Assembly (NCBI GenBank): GCA_018398585.1
Contig: JAGTTD010000019.1
Location: 2,889,702-2,953,701 of the forward strand
DNA: 64,000 nt
Direction: 5' to 3'
Source: Simmondsia chinensis
Lineage: Eukaryota; Streptophyta; Magnoliopsida; Caryophyllales; Simmondsiaceae
The position numbers and the translations under genes are program-made. This document shows positions 46,501 through 57,848 of this stretch, in pieces. How positions within the stretch are numbered: position 1 is the stretch's first letter; each line of letters opens with the position of its first letter. The notes below the pieces were generated by a model. The model did not search any database, was not told the origin of the DNA, and worked only from the letters and a program-made list of their open reading frames with translations.

Positions 46501-46868
46501 AGCTTTAATAAAAGTTTTTCCTTTAAAACGAATGGAGTTTTTTTTTTTTTTTTTAATTTTGTTCTTTTATTTTTTCCTATTCTATAATTAACTTAAGGTG
46601 AAATTATATTTTTTGAATATTTTTGGCAGAAGCAAATGTGATGTTTGTGGAGTCCCCAGTAGGAGTAGGTTTCTCCTACACCAACACATCCTCTGATCTC
46701 TCCAATCTTGATGATCATTTCGTAGGTAACTTTTGTTTTATCGCATGGATTCCGACCTCAATTATTAAAAAAAATAAAAAAGAAGAATGCATTTTACGTA
46801 ATTTCCTTCATGAATGTATGAGAGTAGATCTGCATCCAGTCGGTAAAGTCGTTTCCATATATCTAACT

Positions 46869-47083
46869 CAGTGGCAAATGTAGCATTGAATTTGTGTTGA
46901 TACAGTGATACTATTCTTTTTGTAAATTTTGGAATTTTTTTTTAAATTATTGGCATTTTTTTAAACAAAACTCTCAATTTTTCCTAATTCATGAACGATT
47001 GCTAGTCTATATCTCAGATTTTGTTCATTGCCGGTCACTATGACCTCCTGTACGTGCCCCCAGTGAAAGACTTTTCTGGATCC
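46869..47083. mobile_element. hAT-like insert in SCPL2 intron 3
   Basis: The insert is absent from SCPL1 (near 31868). The right end GTGCCCCCAGTGAAAGAC, then GGATCCGCCCC, is related to the hAT element ending at 8278. The left end CAGTGGCAAATG is a mutated partner. No clean TSD was found. Confidence 0.5.
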
Positions 47084-47290
47084 GCCCCATATTTGACAAC
47101 AAGGTAATTGGAGTAAGAGGGAGTAAGAGTAATGTAGGGTAATTACCCCGGTTTGGCAAATTTTGAAGAGGTTTACCCTCTCCCCTCCAAACCCCAAAGA
47201 GGGGAAGGGTAAGATTTTAAAAAAAATTATTTTCGTCGTTATTTTAACTATAATTTTCTTTACCCTTGCCTTTTTATTCTATTGCCAAAT

Positions 47291-47490
47291 GTTGATTTTC
47301 AGTTTCTATAGCCCTCTAGCGTTTTATTAGGCCTGTTTGTATTTCGGTGTACTTTCCTGTTTTCTTGTTTTGGCCTGTTATTTGTATTTGTCACTCTGTA
47401 GTCCCCGTTCTCTTTCCGGTGTCCTTGGCCTTGCTTTTTTCGAGTGGCAGGTTTTGTATCGCGACCTTGTCACTACTTATCGAAAAAAAA
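47291..47490 (+). mobile_element. L1-type 3' fragment with poly(A), SCPL2 intron 3
   Basis: Ends GCGACCTTGTCACTACTTATCG followed by A8; the same 3' motif closes the insert at 36330-36506. SCPL1 lacks it. Confidence 0.7.
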
Positions 47491-47607
47491 GATAACTTAT
47501 TTACCTCTCTTTATCCCTACCCCTCTTTAATTTGACATATTCAAACAAAAGTAGAATATTATCTTACCCTCGTCCTCTTTACCCTCCTCATTACCCACCT
47601 TTATCCA

Positions 47608-48126
47608 TGATAACAACTCGCGAATAACTCCCGAGTAAAGAAATGACAACCAGGCCTTTTGAGGCCTTCTATGCATCTCGACCCGCAACCACCGACGACT
47701 TCATTCCGCTATCGGAATATAAGTACAAGCCCTTGCTAAACATCGGAGACCCAGGACATGGACTTCAACCACAAGAAGAATCTCGCCCCGAGTTGCGAGC
47801 CTTAACCCATTAACGGATTACTTCAACTACCCGTAACAATGCACACGAGAACAGCTATCCAAGACCAAGAACCATGAACCCATGGGTATCTCACCTTGGA
47901 TTCTCATATCCAGCAGAATACACCCCTGTACTCAATAAAACGCAGAAAGTCCTCCCTGGAAAGTTATAAATACCACCCAATATCCTAAAAATGGGATAAG
48001 TCAATTACTTTTTCTTTCCTTCTACGACTCTTGTACTAAATCAAAATACTCTTTTATCCAATCTCTTAATTAATAAAAAGAGATTTAAGATTAACCTTCC
48101 ATTAAAAAAAACATGTACCCAAAACA
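47608..48126. mobile_element. Solo LTR (519 bp) in SCPL2 intron 3
   Basis: Starts TGATAACAACTCGCG and ends CCCAAAACA. The flanks atcca (47603-47607) and aacca (48127-48131) look like a 5-bp TSD with one change. It contains a TATA box (TTATAAATACC, 47964-47974). It interrupts the MITE that is intact in SCPL1 intron 3. Confidence 0.7.
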
Positions 48127-48410
48127 AACCAGTTGCCAAACTCTGTTATGACAAGTGTCTTATTTTAGCCTTATATATTTACGGTATTGTTATCATTAGA
48201 GTAAAATAGTTATTATCAAAGTAAATCATAGTTTTCAAAGCAATTTTATGATCCTTATTGTTTATAAGTCACATTATTACTCTGACAATAACAATTTTGA
48301 TCCTGATAATAACAAGTTCCTATATAGTGAAATTACTATTTCCTAGAGTTACTTGTTTGAAATTTAATATTTAAAAGTACTTTCTTAAAGAAGTAATTTA
48401 GCGTTAGGAC

Positions 48411-49162
48411 TGTTGGTGCAAACTCTCCAAATCCTTGTAAATCCTTGCAAAACAGGTAACCAATGATCTCAGGTGTCGATGACGTATGATCACTTTCCTT
48501 AGACTTATTTCAGAGTACGAAATAGTCTCGGGGACATAATGACAACCAAAAACAATGAAGTGAGAGTGTGTAAGAGGAGAGATCGAATGAGATGTAGACA
48601 ATGAAGATTTGTAAAACTTTCACAAGAATACTTCACACAAACTTTTGTATTTTTCTCACAAAGTTGTCTTGCAAACTTTCTCTCAATTCTTAATGTGAAA
48701 TCATGTATCAAACCAGGGAATATAAATGTAAATACAAAGGCTCAAGATGTCCCAAACTAATGCTAAGCAACCGCCAAAAATCGGAAAAAAAAAAAAAAAA
48801 TTTAACGCACATAATAACTATTAAAACTGCCTTGTGTGTCGAAGTTGTGTGTCGACACACACATCAACACTCAACTTTTCTGTAAATCTGTGTGTCGAAA
48901 TGAGTGTCAACACTCACTTCAACATACATCTTACTGTAACCATGTGTATCGACACACAGCTTTCTTCACTGCACTTTTGTAAAGCCTGTGTGTCGACACA
49001 TGGGCCACGTGTGTTGACACAGCGCTGCCTTTTCTAGGTTTTGTAGGATTGTGTGTCGACACACACCCTAAGCAAGCCAAAAACACTTAAAACAAGTATT
49101 GGGACAATCTAAAACACATCTTAAACACTTTGTTCATCATATATTTTGAAAATACATCAACA
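48411..49162 (-). mobile_element. Solo LTR (752 bp) with TCGA palindromes, SCPL2 intron 3
   Basis: On the minus strand it begins TGTTGATGTATTTTC and ends TTGCACCAACA, so it lies in opposite direction to 39326-39976. The flanks aggac (48406-48410) and agatc (49163-49167) both derive from the aggtc seen in SCPL1, a 5-bp TSD. Four TGTGTCGACACA-like palindromes lie at about 48847, 48945, 48988 and 49050. Confidence 0.82.
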
Positions 49163-50489
49163 AGATCAAATCGTTCTCTTCATTCTTACTATCTTCTTTC
49201 TTGCACTCTCTCTGAGTATGACAAGAAAATCAAAACTTAGGCTGCTAAAGAGAAAAAATTCTAATAGTTCGGATGGTTTTCTGTAAAAAGAAAACCGTTA
49301 ATCCCATGTGTATATTACGACGCTTTCAAGGAAATATTTAACAGATCTGATAGAAAGTGGTTGATTGAAAAAATTTAGAAAGTTGTGGTGGTTTCGGTAA
49401 AAGAAACCTATGATATAATATTATTGTGTTGTGACCTCAGCTGAAGACACATACAATTTCTTAGTGAATTGGCTAGAGAGATATCCAGAGTTCAAGTCCC
49501 ATGATTTCTTCATAATTGGAGAGAGCTATGCAGGTGAAATTTCTTTACTTTTGCATCTAAATTAGGGTTTGTACCATACCATTTATTATTAAGAAACACA
49601 AGCCGCTCATTATTTTGATTATTGATACGGTAGTTCAGGCACATCTTAACTAGTTTTCAAATTGTACGCACGGTCTATTCAAAATTTTTCCCATATATGT
49701 GTAATATGTCAAGTTGAGGCTGCTGACCTAACTAGTGTGTGACGCTTAATGAATTATGTGCATTCATTGACAAGATTCAAACTCCCGAGGACAAAATATC
49801 TTAGGTCTATATCCCCTACACTCGACTCACTTACCTACCGAAGGAAAAAAATAGAGGTTTCTGACACAGTACCGTTTTCATGAGACACCTGGCCATGGCT
49901 AGTCACGAGATTTTGGGGTCAAAAGTTTAATCAATGGTTCCTTTTTTGGTAATTTAGACGTCCATTTCAATTTAAGTAGAACTCAAATAATTTCACTTTA
50001 TTCACAATATAATATCTAATATATTAGACATTTCGACTATATTTTTACATATATATGCTATTATAATATATCACGCATATGTCATTATTTCTCTAATTAC
50101 AAATGTTGATATGTTGTAGGAATAAATTAACACTATAAACTAATTTTTTTGAAATGGGACTTAACAGATAAGGAACCTCAAACAATTGCTCCAATTTTCG
50201 GGTCATGACCAACACTAAACACTAAATTGAATTGCCTTATCATTTGAGCTAACCCGTTTGAGACTTTTTTTATGTCTCTCTCTAATTACTTAAAGAATCT
50301 GTCAACATTTTGTAGGGCACTACATTCCACAACTGGCAGAACTCGTATTCGACTGGAACAAGGATAAAGGCAACTCTTCTAAAATCAACCTCAAAGGCTT
50401 CATTGTACGTGTGTTGAAAACTAATACAATACGCATTACATATATGGCTTAAAAGTTACTTAATATAGCAAAATATATAATAGCAACAA

Positions 50490-50660
50490 TAAGCAAGCAA
50501 CATTCCCAGTGCCCCAGAGGCTCCCGCCTAAGCAGGGTCTGAGGGTAGGTGTACGCAGTCTTCCCCCTTCAGGGTACTACCCTAAAGAGAGGTTGTTTTC
50601 GAATACTCCCAACCTGAGGGGTGCAACACGAGGACTTCCCAAAAGGTCACTCATCTGGCA
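50490..50660 (-). mobile_element. 5'-truncated 5S SINE in SCPL2 intron 5
   Basis: Keeps the body and the last 35-40 bases of 5S (minus strand GACCTTTTGGGAAGTCCTCG, then TGTTGCACCCC). The rest of the head is missing. It belongs to the subfamily with the full 5S 3' end. Confidence 0.8.
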
Positions 50661-52378
50661 AAAAACAATTGCACCGGGTAGAAATTCGCTTAAGTGTCTA
50701 TTTAGTCGTGTTGTGTTAAAGTAAAAAAAAAAAAAAATGCATTTCAACAGGAAGAAACTTTGTCCAGTTTTCTTGGCTCACACATAAAGAGCTGTATCAA
50801 ATAAAATCAAAATTGACCTTTCTACTTCTAAATATAAGGGGGGGAAAAAGATCTTCTCTTTCAAAGTAGAAATAAAAATTGACAAGACAAAAACGACATC
50901 ACTCTTAACTCGAAAAACAACTAATTTTAACAAAAAAATAACTCCAAGAAAACTTTAAAAGATAATAAGTTCACAGAACGACCAAACAACTCTAAACTCG
51001 GGTAATTTCGCATGAATCATGTGGGTCATTTGCAGGTGGGGAACCCAGTAGCAGATGTTTTATATGACGTGAAAGGGTTTGTAGAGTACGCATGGAGCCA
51101 TGCAGTTATAGGAGATGACGAATACAACACAGCCAAACAAGCATGTCATGACTTCATGTCCTCTAATTCCTCAAATCAATGCAATTCAGCCATGACTTTG
51201 GTCTCTCAAAAGTACCACGACATTGATATATTCAACATTTATGCTCCCATTTGTCTCCTTACTACAAAAAAAATTGTAATTACTGGCGCTTTAGTAACGG
51301 CACTTTATAAAAGCGTCAAAATTTTTTCACGCGCAAAAAATTTGGGGCGCCATGTCTAAAATTACTGGCACTTTAAAGCGCCAATAATTCAAATTAATTA
51401 TATAAAAATAAATAAAAAATTACAAACACCCCCCCCCCCCCCCCCCTTCCTTTTCACCCCTCCCCAACCCCCTCACCTGCTCCTCTTTCTTCTCTCCCCT
51501 CCAAATCGCCTCTCTCTCTTCTCATTCAAGCTCTCTCTTGCTCCCAATCTATCATCCTCCCACTCTCTCTCTTGTAATTTATAGGGGCGGCCAAAATCGA
51601 AGTCTCTTCAACAAGGTGGGGTGGAATCTTGCCCAAAATCGGCCCTATAACAGGTAGTTTTAAGATTTTGTAAATTTATTTCCCAAAAAATTGAGGTGTT
51701 CATGAGTAGGTTAGAGGTGAAGTGTTGAAGGGCATGGAAGATTAGGTTTAAATCCTGATTTTTTGATATTTCTTGAGCTTTTTTGTTTGTAATTGGTGTT
51801 TTGTTGTGATGGTGGAGATTATAGCTTAGATTTGGGTGGATATGTGAGTTTTGTTTTGTTTGTGTTGATTAGGGGTTTTATTTTTTTGTTTGAGTTGAAT
51901 AAGGGTCTGATTTTGTTGTTTGTGTTGATTAAGGGTTTGATTTTGTTGTCATTACGTTCTACATCGAATTGTTGAATTGTGCATGTCAAAGTGTGAAGTC
52001 TTGGAAACCGCTACGTAGAACTAGACAACTGCTGGAGTGGCTGTAAACATATAGATCTTTACTTGAAACAGTTTGTAGCTTTTTTCCAACTAGGCTTTAC
52101 TGATTTTAAAGTTTTGTTGTTCATTCAAGTGTGTTGCCGCCACATAATATTTTCCTTTCCCTTTCAGTTTATCTTATTTTTTTGTTGTTTATTTGGAAAG
52201 TTAATGATTATTAGTAGTGATTAGTGGAAAGTTAATTGATTATTAGTAGAGTTGTGGTATTATCTTTGTAATAAATGAATGAAATTTTTACTTTTTAGTG
52301 TTTGAATTTATACTTATGTGATTATATTATCTTACAGTAATTCAAAATGGAAGAAATATTTGTAGTCATTCAATATAA

Positions 52379-52425
52379 AGGAACATACCCAGTGCTTCAA
52401 TATAATTTGTTGGTGCCCTCTTTGG
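52379..52425 (-). mobile_element. 47-bp 'micro-SINE' with perfect 20-bp TSD, inside the CACTA element
   Basis: Consists of the SINE 3' end (aggaacatacccagtgctt), an 11-12 bp filler (caatataattt) and the SINE 5' end (ttggtgccctctttgg). Identical flanks tttgtagtcattcaatataa lie at 52359-52378 and 52426-52445. The 5S promoter and the whole body are gone. The filler resembles the TSD end. Confidence 0.92.
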
Positions 52426-52519
52426 TTTGTAGTCATTCAATATAATCAAATTGATAATGCTCAATTCTGATATACTTTATATTTTTTTCATTTGGCTGTT
52501 TAAAGAATACGATGGAAGA

Positions 52520-54264
52520 ATGAATGCAGATCAAGTTTGGATTCTACCTACTTTAGAACGGGTATTGGTGCCACTGAACGTGAGGCATCAACCAATTAAG
52601 AAGGCTGGAACTTTATTCAATAGATTTCTTGCCACTGTTGCTAAGAAGCCTGCATTATGTCCCGTTGGTTATAAGAGTTGGCATAAAGTACATGAAAGAC
52701 TGAAAGCGAATATGATTTGTTTGATAAAGGTAAGATACATATTATTTTTCTATTATATTTAAAACTTTAAATCTTTTTATCTAATCCTTGAAGTTGTAGA
52801 AAAAATTCGTGATACGGGAAGGAGCTGAGGTGGACAAGAAAATTTTGTCTAGCATTCGATTAAAATGGAGAGGTTACCGATGCAGTTTAAAAGGAAAACT
52901 AATGGCATCCACGACTACTCGTGAAAGTTTAGAACAAAGGGCTCCTCCAATTGGTATACCACAAGAACAGTGGCTTCAACTTGTTCACTATTGGTACTCA
53001 CCTAAGGCATAGGTATATTATACTGGCACCTAATACTTACTTGATGTTTATATTAGTATGAAGATAGAGCTCTAATGATTGATTTTATTGAAATGTTTGT
53101 TATAGAATTATTCTGATATTGGAAAAAAATCACGAAGCGTCCAAATACATCTACATACAACTGGGTCAAAATCCTTTGCGATATTAGAGGATGAATTTGT
53201 GAGTTGTTATATATGAATTTCATGATTTATTTGTTTGTTTATTAAAGAGAACCAAGTAATGTTTCTTTTTTATGATAGATTACAGAAAAAAATAGGAATC
53301 CTGGTAATATAGAGTGGTATGGGATTTGTCATGCTTCAAAAGATGGTACTTATCCAGATGAGTCATCTAGGCAATTTATGGTTTGTTCAACTATATCTTC
53401 CTTTCTGTTATACTCTATTATATATTGAACATTCATAAGATTAATTTTTATTTGGAACAATTATGTAGGACAAGGCATCGAATATGGTATTCCAACGTAC
53501 AGGTGAAAAATCTTTTTCTAAGGCTACTAAAGATGCGGAAGCTTGTGTTTATCATGAGTTGATGGGAGACAAAGCGAATGGAAGAGTAAGAGGGTATGGT
53601 CATGGAGTTAGCCCATCTGAAGTGAATGGGGTTAGAGGAGAGTTGGCCAAAAGAGGATGCTTAACATCCACTGATCAATTCAATGCATTGTGCTCGGAAG
53701 TAGTTCAATCTATGAAGAAGATTAGAGAACTAGAAGACCAAATTGAGAAAATGAATGCTCAAAGGACTTCTACAAATCAATATTCAGTATGTCTACTAGT
53801 TTATTGAACTTTTTACTATAAGTTTCCTTTTCTAAATCATTATGGTAAAAATAGTGTTATTTGGTTGACAATTATTAAAGACTTGATATCATTTTTGGAT
53901 TGAAAACTTAGATCCATCATTCCTGTGGTTATGAATGGAGTTTAGTACGTAATTATGCATTGTAAATGGGTGATACTGTAGTATGCATGGTTAGAAATTA
54001 TAACTTGCAATTGTGAACTATTGGATGTTAAGTAGGTGGGATGATTTAACGGTAAGACAAATATTTTCATTTGTTTTTGGTAATGTTGCTTCGGTGGGAG
54101 TGTTTGTGGTACTACGATGGTTGTTGTTTGTTCGGTAATGTTATGTTATGATTAAGAGTCATTAGTATTACATGTTTGTTTTGTGATGATTTAATCTACG
54201 TGGTGTTTTTTTTTTTTTTCCCCCTCTCCTCCAGGCATCCACTTTGTCATCTGGTCATACTTGA
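52520..54264 (+). pseudogene. CACTA accessory protein (Ptta/En/Spm plant transposase family), one nonsense codon
   Basis: Exons: 52520-52729, 52800-53012, 53106-53198, 53279-53380, 53469-53786, 54235-54264. The product shows WRGYRCSLKGKLMAS, WLQLVHYWYSPKA, HTTGSKSFAILEDEF, FQRTGEKSFSKATKDAEAC and a coiled-coil-like end (MKKIRELEDQIEKMNAQ). This order matches the plant transposase_24-type protein of CACTA elements, thought to be DNA binding. The last codon of exon 2 is TAG (53010-53012), one C-to-T step from CAG. The start and first exon limit are uncertain. Confidence 0.75.
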
Positions 54265-56213
54265 TGGGCTTGTCTTTACACTGGGACATATGAAGTTACA
54301 AAGATTTGAAGACGATGAAAATTGAAGAACTTTCTTTTGTGTTTATAATTTTTGAGTGTTAAACAGTACTATGTATTATTGATAATTTGGTGTTTATCTT
54401 TTGTAGATCCTAAGATATGATGTAGTGTTGAAAATATTGCACTGTAAAACTATGATTTTGATTGGTTATATTCAAATCGTTTGGTATATGGTGAGGCTAA
54501 TGTTAATTTATGGTTGTGTAAAAGTGTTTTAATTTTGCTTAAAACAATTGTGGTACTGTAATTCTTTTTAATATAAGCCTTTTGTAAAATAATTTTGATT
54601 GGTTATATTCAAAATTTTGCGCACAAAATTAGTACTCTCAATAATTTTTTTAAACTTTACCTGCACTTTAAAGCACCCGTAAATTGCCCAGCAAAATTCC
54701 CGCCACAATATATCCATTTTCTTTTTTTCCATTTTACCGGCGCTTTAAAGCGCCAGTAAAATGCGCGGCAAAATTCCCGCCACTATACATCCATTTTTTT
54801 TTTTTATTTACCAGCGCTTCAAAACGCTCGTAAAAAGCGTTAGGAAAGCGCTGGCAAAATGTACCAGCGCTTTGTCCTGACCCTCAAATTCCTGACGCTT
54901 TGTTATAGCGCCAGTTGAGTGTTTGCCAACGCTTTAAAGCGCTGGGAAAGCTCTCAAAAAGCGCCGCAAAATGCCGTGATTTTTGTAGAACTCCTCCTTT
55001 ACTTCTTTCCTTTCTCCCTCTCCTCATGCTAAGGTAATTTTTTTACTCATCGATTACACTTAATTAGTACTCTGAGATTTGATGAGTGATATTGTCATTG
55101 GTCGACAAATTTGGTGTTTTTTAGTCTACTAGTTAAGTGGTGTAAAATCCAAGGATAGGTTCGGGGAGGATGAAGTCATGTCTAGTCCTCTTCATCCAAC
55201 TTTTCTTTGGTTTGTCTCTACCTTCATCACAAGCATAACAGTAAATATAACGACCAATAGCATAACAGGTTTGTATAAATTTTGTGTTAACAGGACGAGA
55301 GAGGGATTACAAGGAGGCAGAGGATACGGTCAGGGGGATATGACCCATGCTACTTAAATTATGCAGAAGAGTACTTCAATAGGGTTGATGTTCAATCTTC
55401 CTTCCATGAACATCAATAGACCAAATAATTCTAACTTTAGATGGAAAGCTTGCAGGTCAATCCTTGCTTTTTTTAACTAGTTTGCTAAATATTTTACATT
55501 TCTAAAAATGATTTTAAAAACAACGAATGTGAAGGGTAAAATGTTTAACATATACAGCTGAGGACAACATCTTATTTAAAAAAGAATAAGGGAAATATGT
55601 ATCGATAGGAGCAACAGCTGTATAATATGTTGTCATACAACTGAGAAGATGATATAACAATTGAAAAGATAATAATTCGTCAAGTGGAAAATAAGGTGAT
55701 GGATGATGTTACTCTTTGATAATTCATATGATCCTTAATTAGTGTCATTACAGAGTATAATAATAATAAAACAAAAAAAACTCATCCACAGACATCCAAA
55801 GTAGATCGACTAGAAACACTTGCAAATGTAAAAAGGAAATGGGACGAGAAGCGTGGCAGTTGACGTATTAACTGATAATGAAGTTCATGCTCTTCTCCAT
55901 TTTGTCCACAACTTATTACCCTTCATGCTCTTTTTTCAAAATACGTTACATACTTTTGTGTATATAGAAAACATTTTACCCTTCACATTTTTTTTACTCA
56001 AATATAGTGCCTTCTTAATTTTATTTTTTTCCTTTTTTTCTTTTTCCAAGCATTTAATTAGTATAGATAATCTAATTTTCCTCTGCAAAATTGTTTTTGC
56101 AGTGATCCAGTATTCAATACATATAACTTCAGTGTTGAATCAGTGCTACCTATCTACAAGAAGCTCATATTAGGAGGCCTTCAAATTTGGATTTACAGGT
56201 ACCTCCTGCTTAT

Positions 56214-56243
56214 CATACATACATACATACATACATACATATA
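56214..56243. repeat. (CATA)n microsatellite, SCPL2 intron 8
   Basis: About seven CATA units just after the exon 8 donor. Confidence 0.9.
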
Positions 56244-56907
56244 ATCGGGTTGCGGGGACATTACAGACATAACATAATGGGTCATGAAGGTTGTACTTTA
56301 CCTTTGCAAAAAATTGGATGAATAGTCACGCTACCAGTGATTTCTTGTGTGTTTTTTATATTTTGAGCACGTATATAAAGCTACTAAAAAAGAACCATTA
56401 TAGAATGGCGAATTGTGCAATTGCTAGTTTGAAATAGGTAAAACAACCGTTGGTATTTCATATTATGGCCTCTATTTGATTCCGTAGTTTTAGCTGATGA
56501 ATATAAACGTGACTTCCTCTACGGTTCAATGTACGCTAAGTTATGCTTCCTGATAAAGACTAACTACTAATTACTATTGATAGAACTTGCTATAATATGA
56601 TAATGCAATTGAATATATGCTATAAAATTACTGAAAGAAATTCGAATACAACAGGCTCAAAATTAAAAAATAAAAGTTAAAATTTTGAGGTACAAGTGGT
56701 GAGTCTTACAAAATTGAAGTCTAATCATGAATGACAAGATGGTTGTTCTCTTTGACCCTAGTATCTGACATGCACTTTGACTGGTCCGCGGATTATACGC
56801 ACGCCCATTCAAAAGTTTCTTTACGGGTACAAGTTGGGACTCATAAACACAGTGCCAGAGCACGTTAGCTCTTGTGCTTTAATGAGAGTATTATTGAATG
56901 TTTAATA

Positions 56908-57048
56908 AGATGGCATAATCAGGTTGGGGGTTCTCGGAAATAGCCTCTCTTCAACTTCATACCCTGAAGAAGGAAGGCTACATACATCAACCCCCTCCAG
57001 ACCCCGCTTTTGCGGGAGTCCTTGAGGCACTGGGTTTGTTATTGTTGT
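56908..57048 (+). mobile_element. Body-only SINE in SCPL2 intron 8
   Basis: Carries CAGGTTGGGGGTTCTCGGAA to CACTGGGTTTGTTATTGTTG. The flanks attattgaatgtttaata (56890-56907) and attattggatgtttaata (57049-57066) are an 18-bp TSD with one change. It is absent from SCPL1. Confidence 0.87.
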
Positions 57049-57848
57049 ATTATTGGATGTTTAATATATTATGTGGATGTGAAGATGGATGGGAAAAATG
57101 ACAGTGGGGATGTTGGGAGAGTGCCGGTGATAGGGAGCAGGTACTGGGCTGAATCCCTTGGTCTTCCCCTCAAGTCTCCTTGGCGTTCTTGGTTTCACAA
57201 CCATCAGGTCTGCACTTTTCTCTCTCTCTCTCTCTCTTCTTGTAGATGAGCCAAGCTGAGCCAAGTGGACTCATCAAGCTCGAGGCTTGACTTGTGAACA
57301 TTTTTCTTATTTGAGCTAGAACTCCGCTCGTCATTAACTTGTACAAGGGGTGTGAATGGTGGAGTTGAGTCAAGCTAGAGCTTGGCTAGTCAGGCATAAA
57401 GAGGGGCCCGCCAATGTTTTGCTTAGCTTGAAGCTACTTGTTCATACAAGAGACGTTGAGAACTGAGCTCAACTCACATAGTTGAACTCCAGCCTGGCTT
57501 GACGACCTTCAAATCAAGTGTCTCACTCAAGTTCATTTAAGCTCGATTTAGGGACTTTGGAGCTCATTACGCTCAAAGTTAACTTGATTAGGCAACATTG
57601 AGGCTCATAATTTCGTCACATTAGCTTATTTAAGCTTGCTTAGCCAACAAACTTGAACTTCTTTATAGCTGAGAATACTAAACAATAGTATAAAAACGCA
57701 GGTAGGAGGAAGGGTGGCGAAGTACGAAGGGCTGACAATGGTGACAGTAAGAGGAGCAGGGCACTTGGTGGCACTCAACAAGCCTAGTGAAGCTCTTGCT
57801 CTCATCCATTCTTTCTTATCCGGTCAAGATCTCCCCTCCCAGAGATGA

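Larger units (their letters stand above)
51260..54988 (+). mobile_element. CACTA (En/Spm-like) transposon in SCPL2 exon 6
   Basis: The left end is ACTACAAAAAAAATTG and the right end is its inverse GATTTTTGTAG, as in plant CACTA elements. Subterminal repeats with the core GGCGCTTTAAAGCGCC occur at both sides (51280-51390 and 54650-54970). SCPL1 has the uninterrupted site (CTCCTCAACTCC, 34857-34868). The 3-bp TSD cannot be assigned cleanly because the last two bases at both ends have changed. The element carries one gene without a DDE transposase, so it depends on another element. Confidence 0.85.
44869..57848 (+). pseudogene. SCPL2: tandem copy of SCPL1, disrupted
   Basis: Exon relics: 44869-45149, 46110-46211 region, 46630-46725, 49441-49533, 50316-50404, 51036-51261 plus 54989-55033, 55294-55455, 56103-56198, 57105-57207, 57702-57848. 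Defects compared with SCPL1: one extra base in the signal-peptide region (44905-44917) shifts the first ATG out of frame, though an ATG at 44918 restores it. Exon 2 ends at a TAG (46209-46211, Trp to stop) and has lost its donor. A CACTA element splits exon 6. Exon 7 lost two bases and meets TAG at 55417. Exon 9 lost one codon in the Asp motif (GDVGRVP). The nucleophile motif GESYAG and the His motif GAGHLVAL remain. Intron lengths differ through insertions. Transcripts, if any, should not give a full enzyme. Confidence 0.92.
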
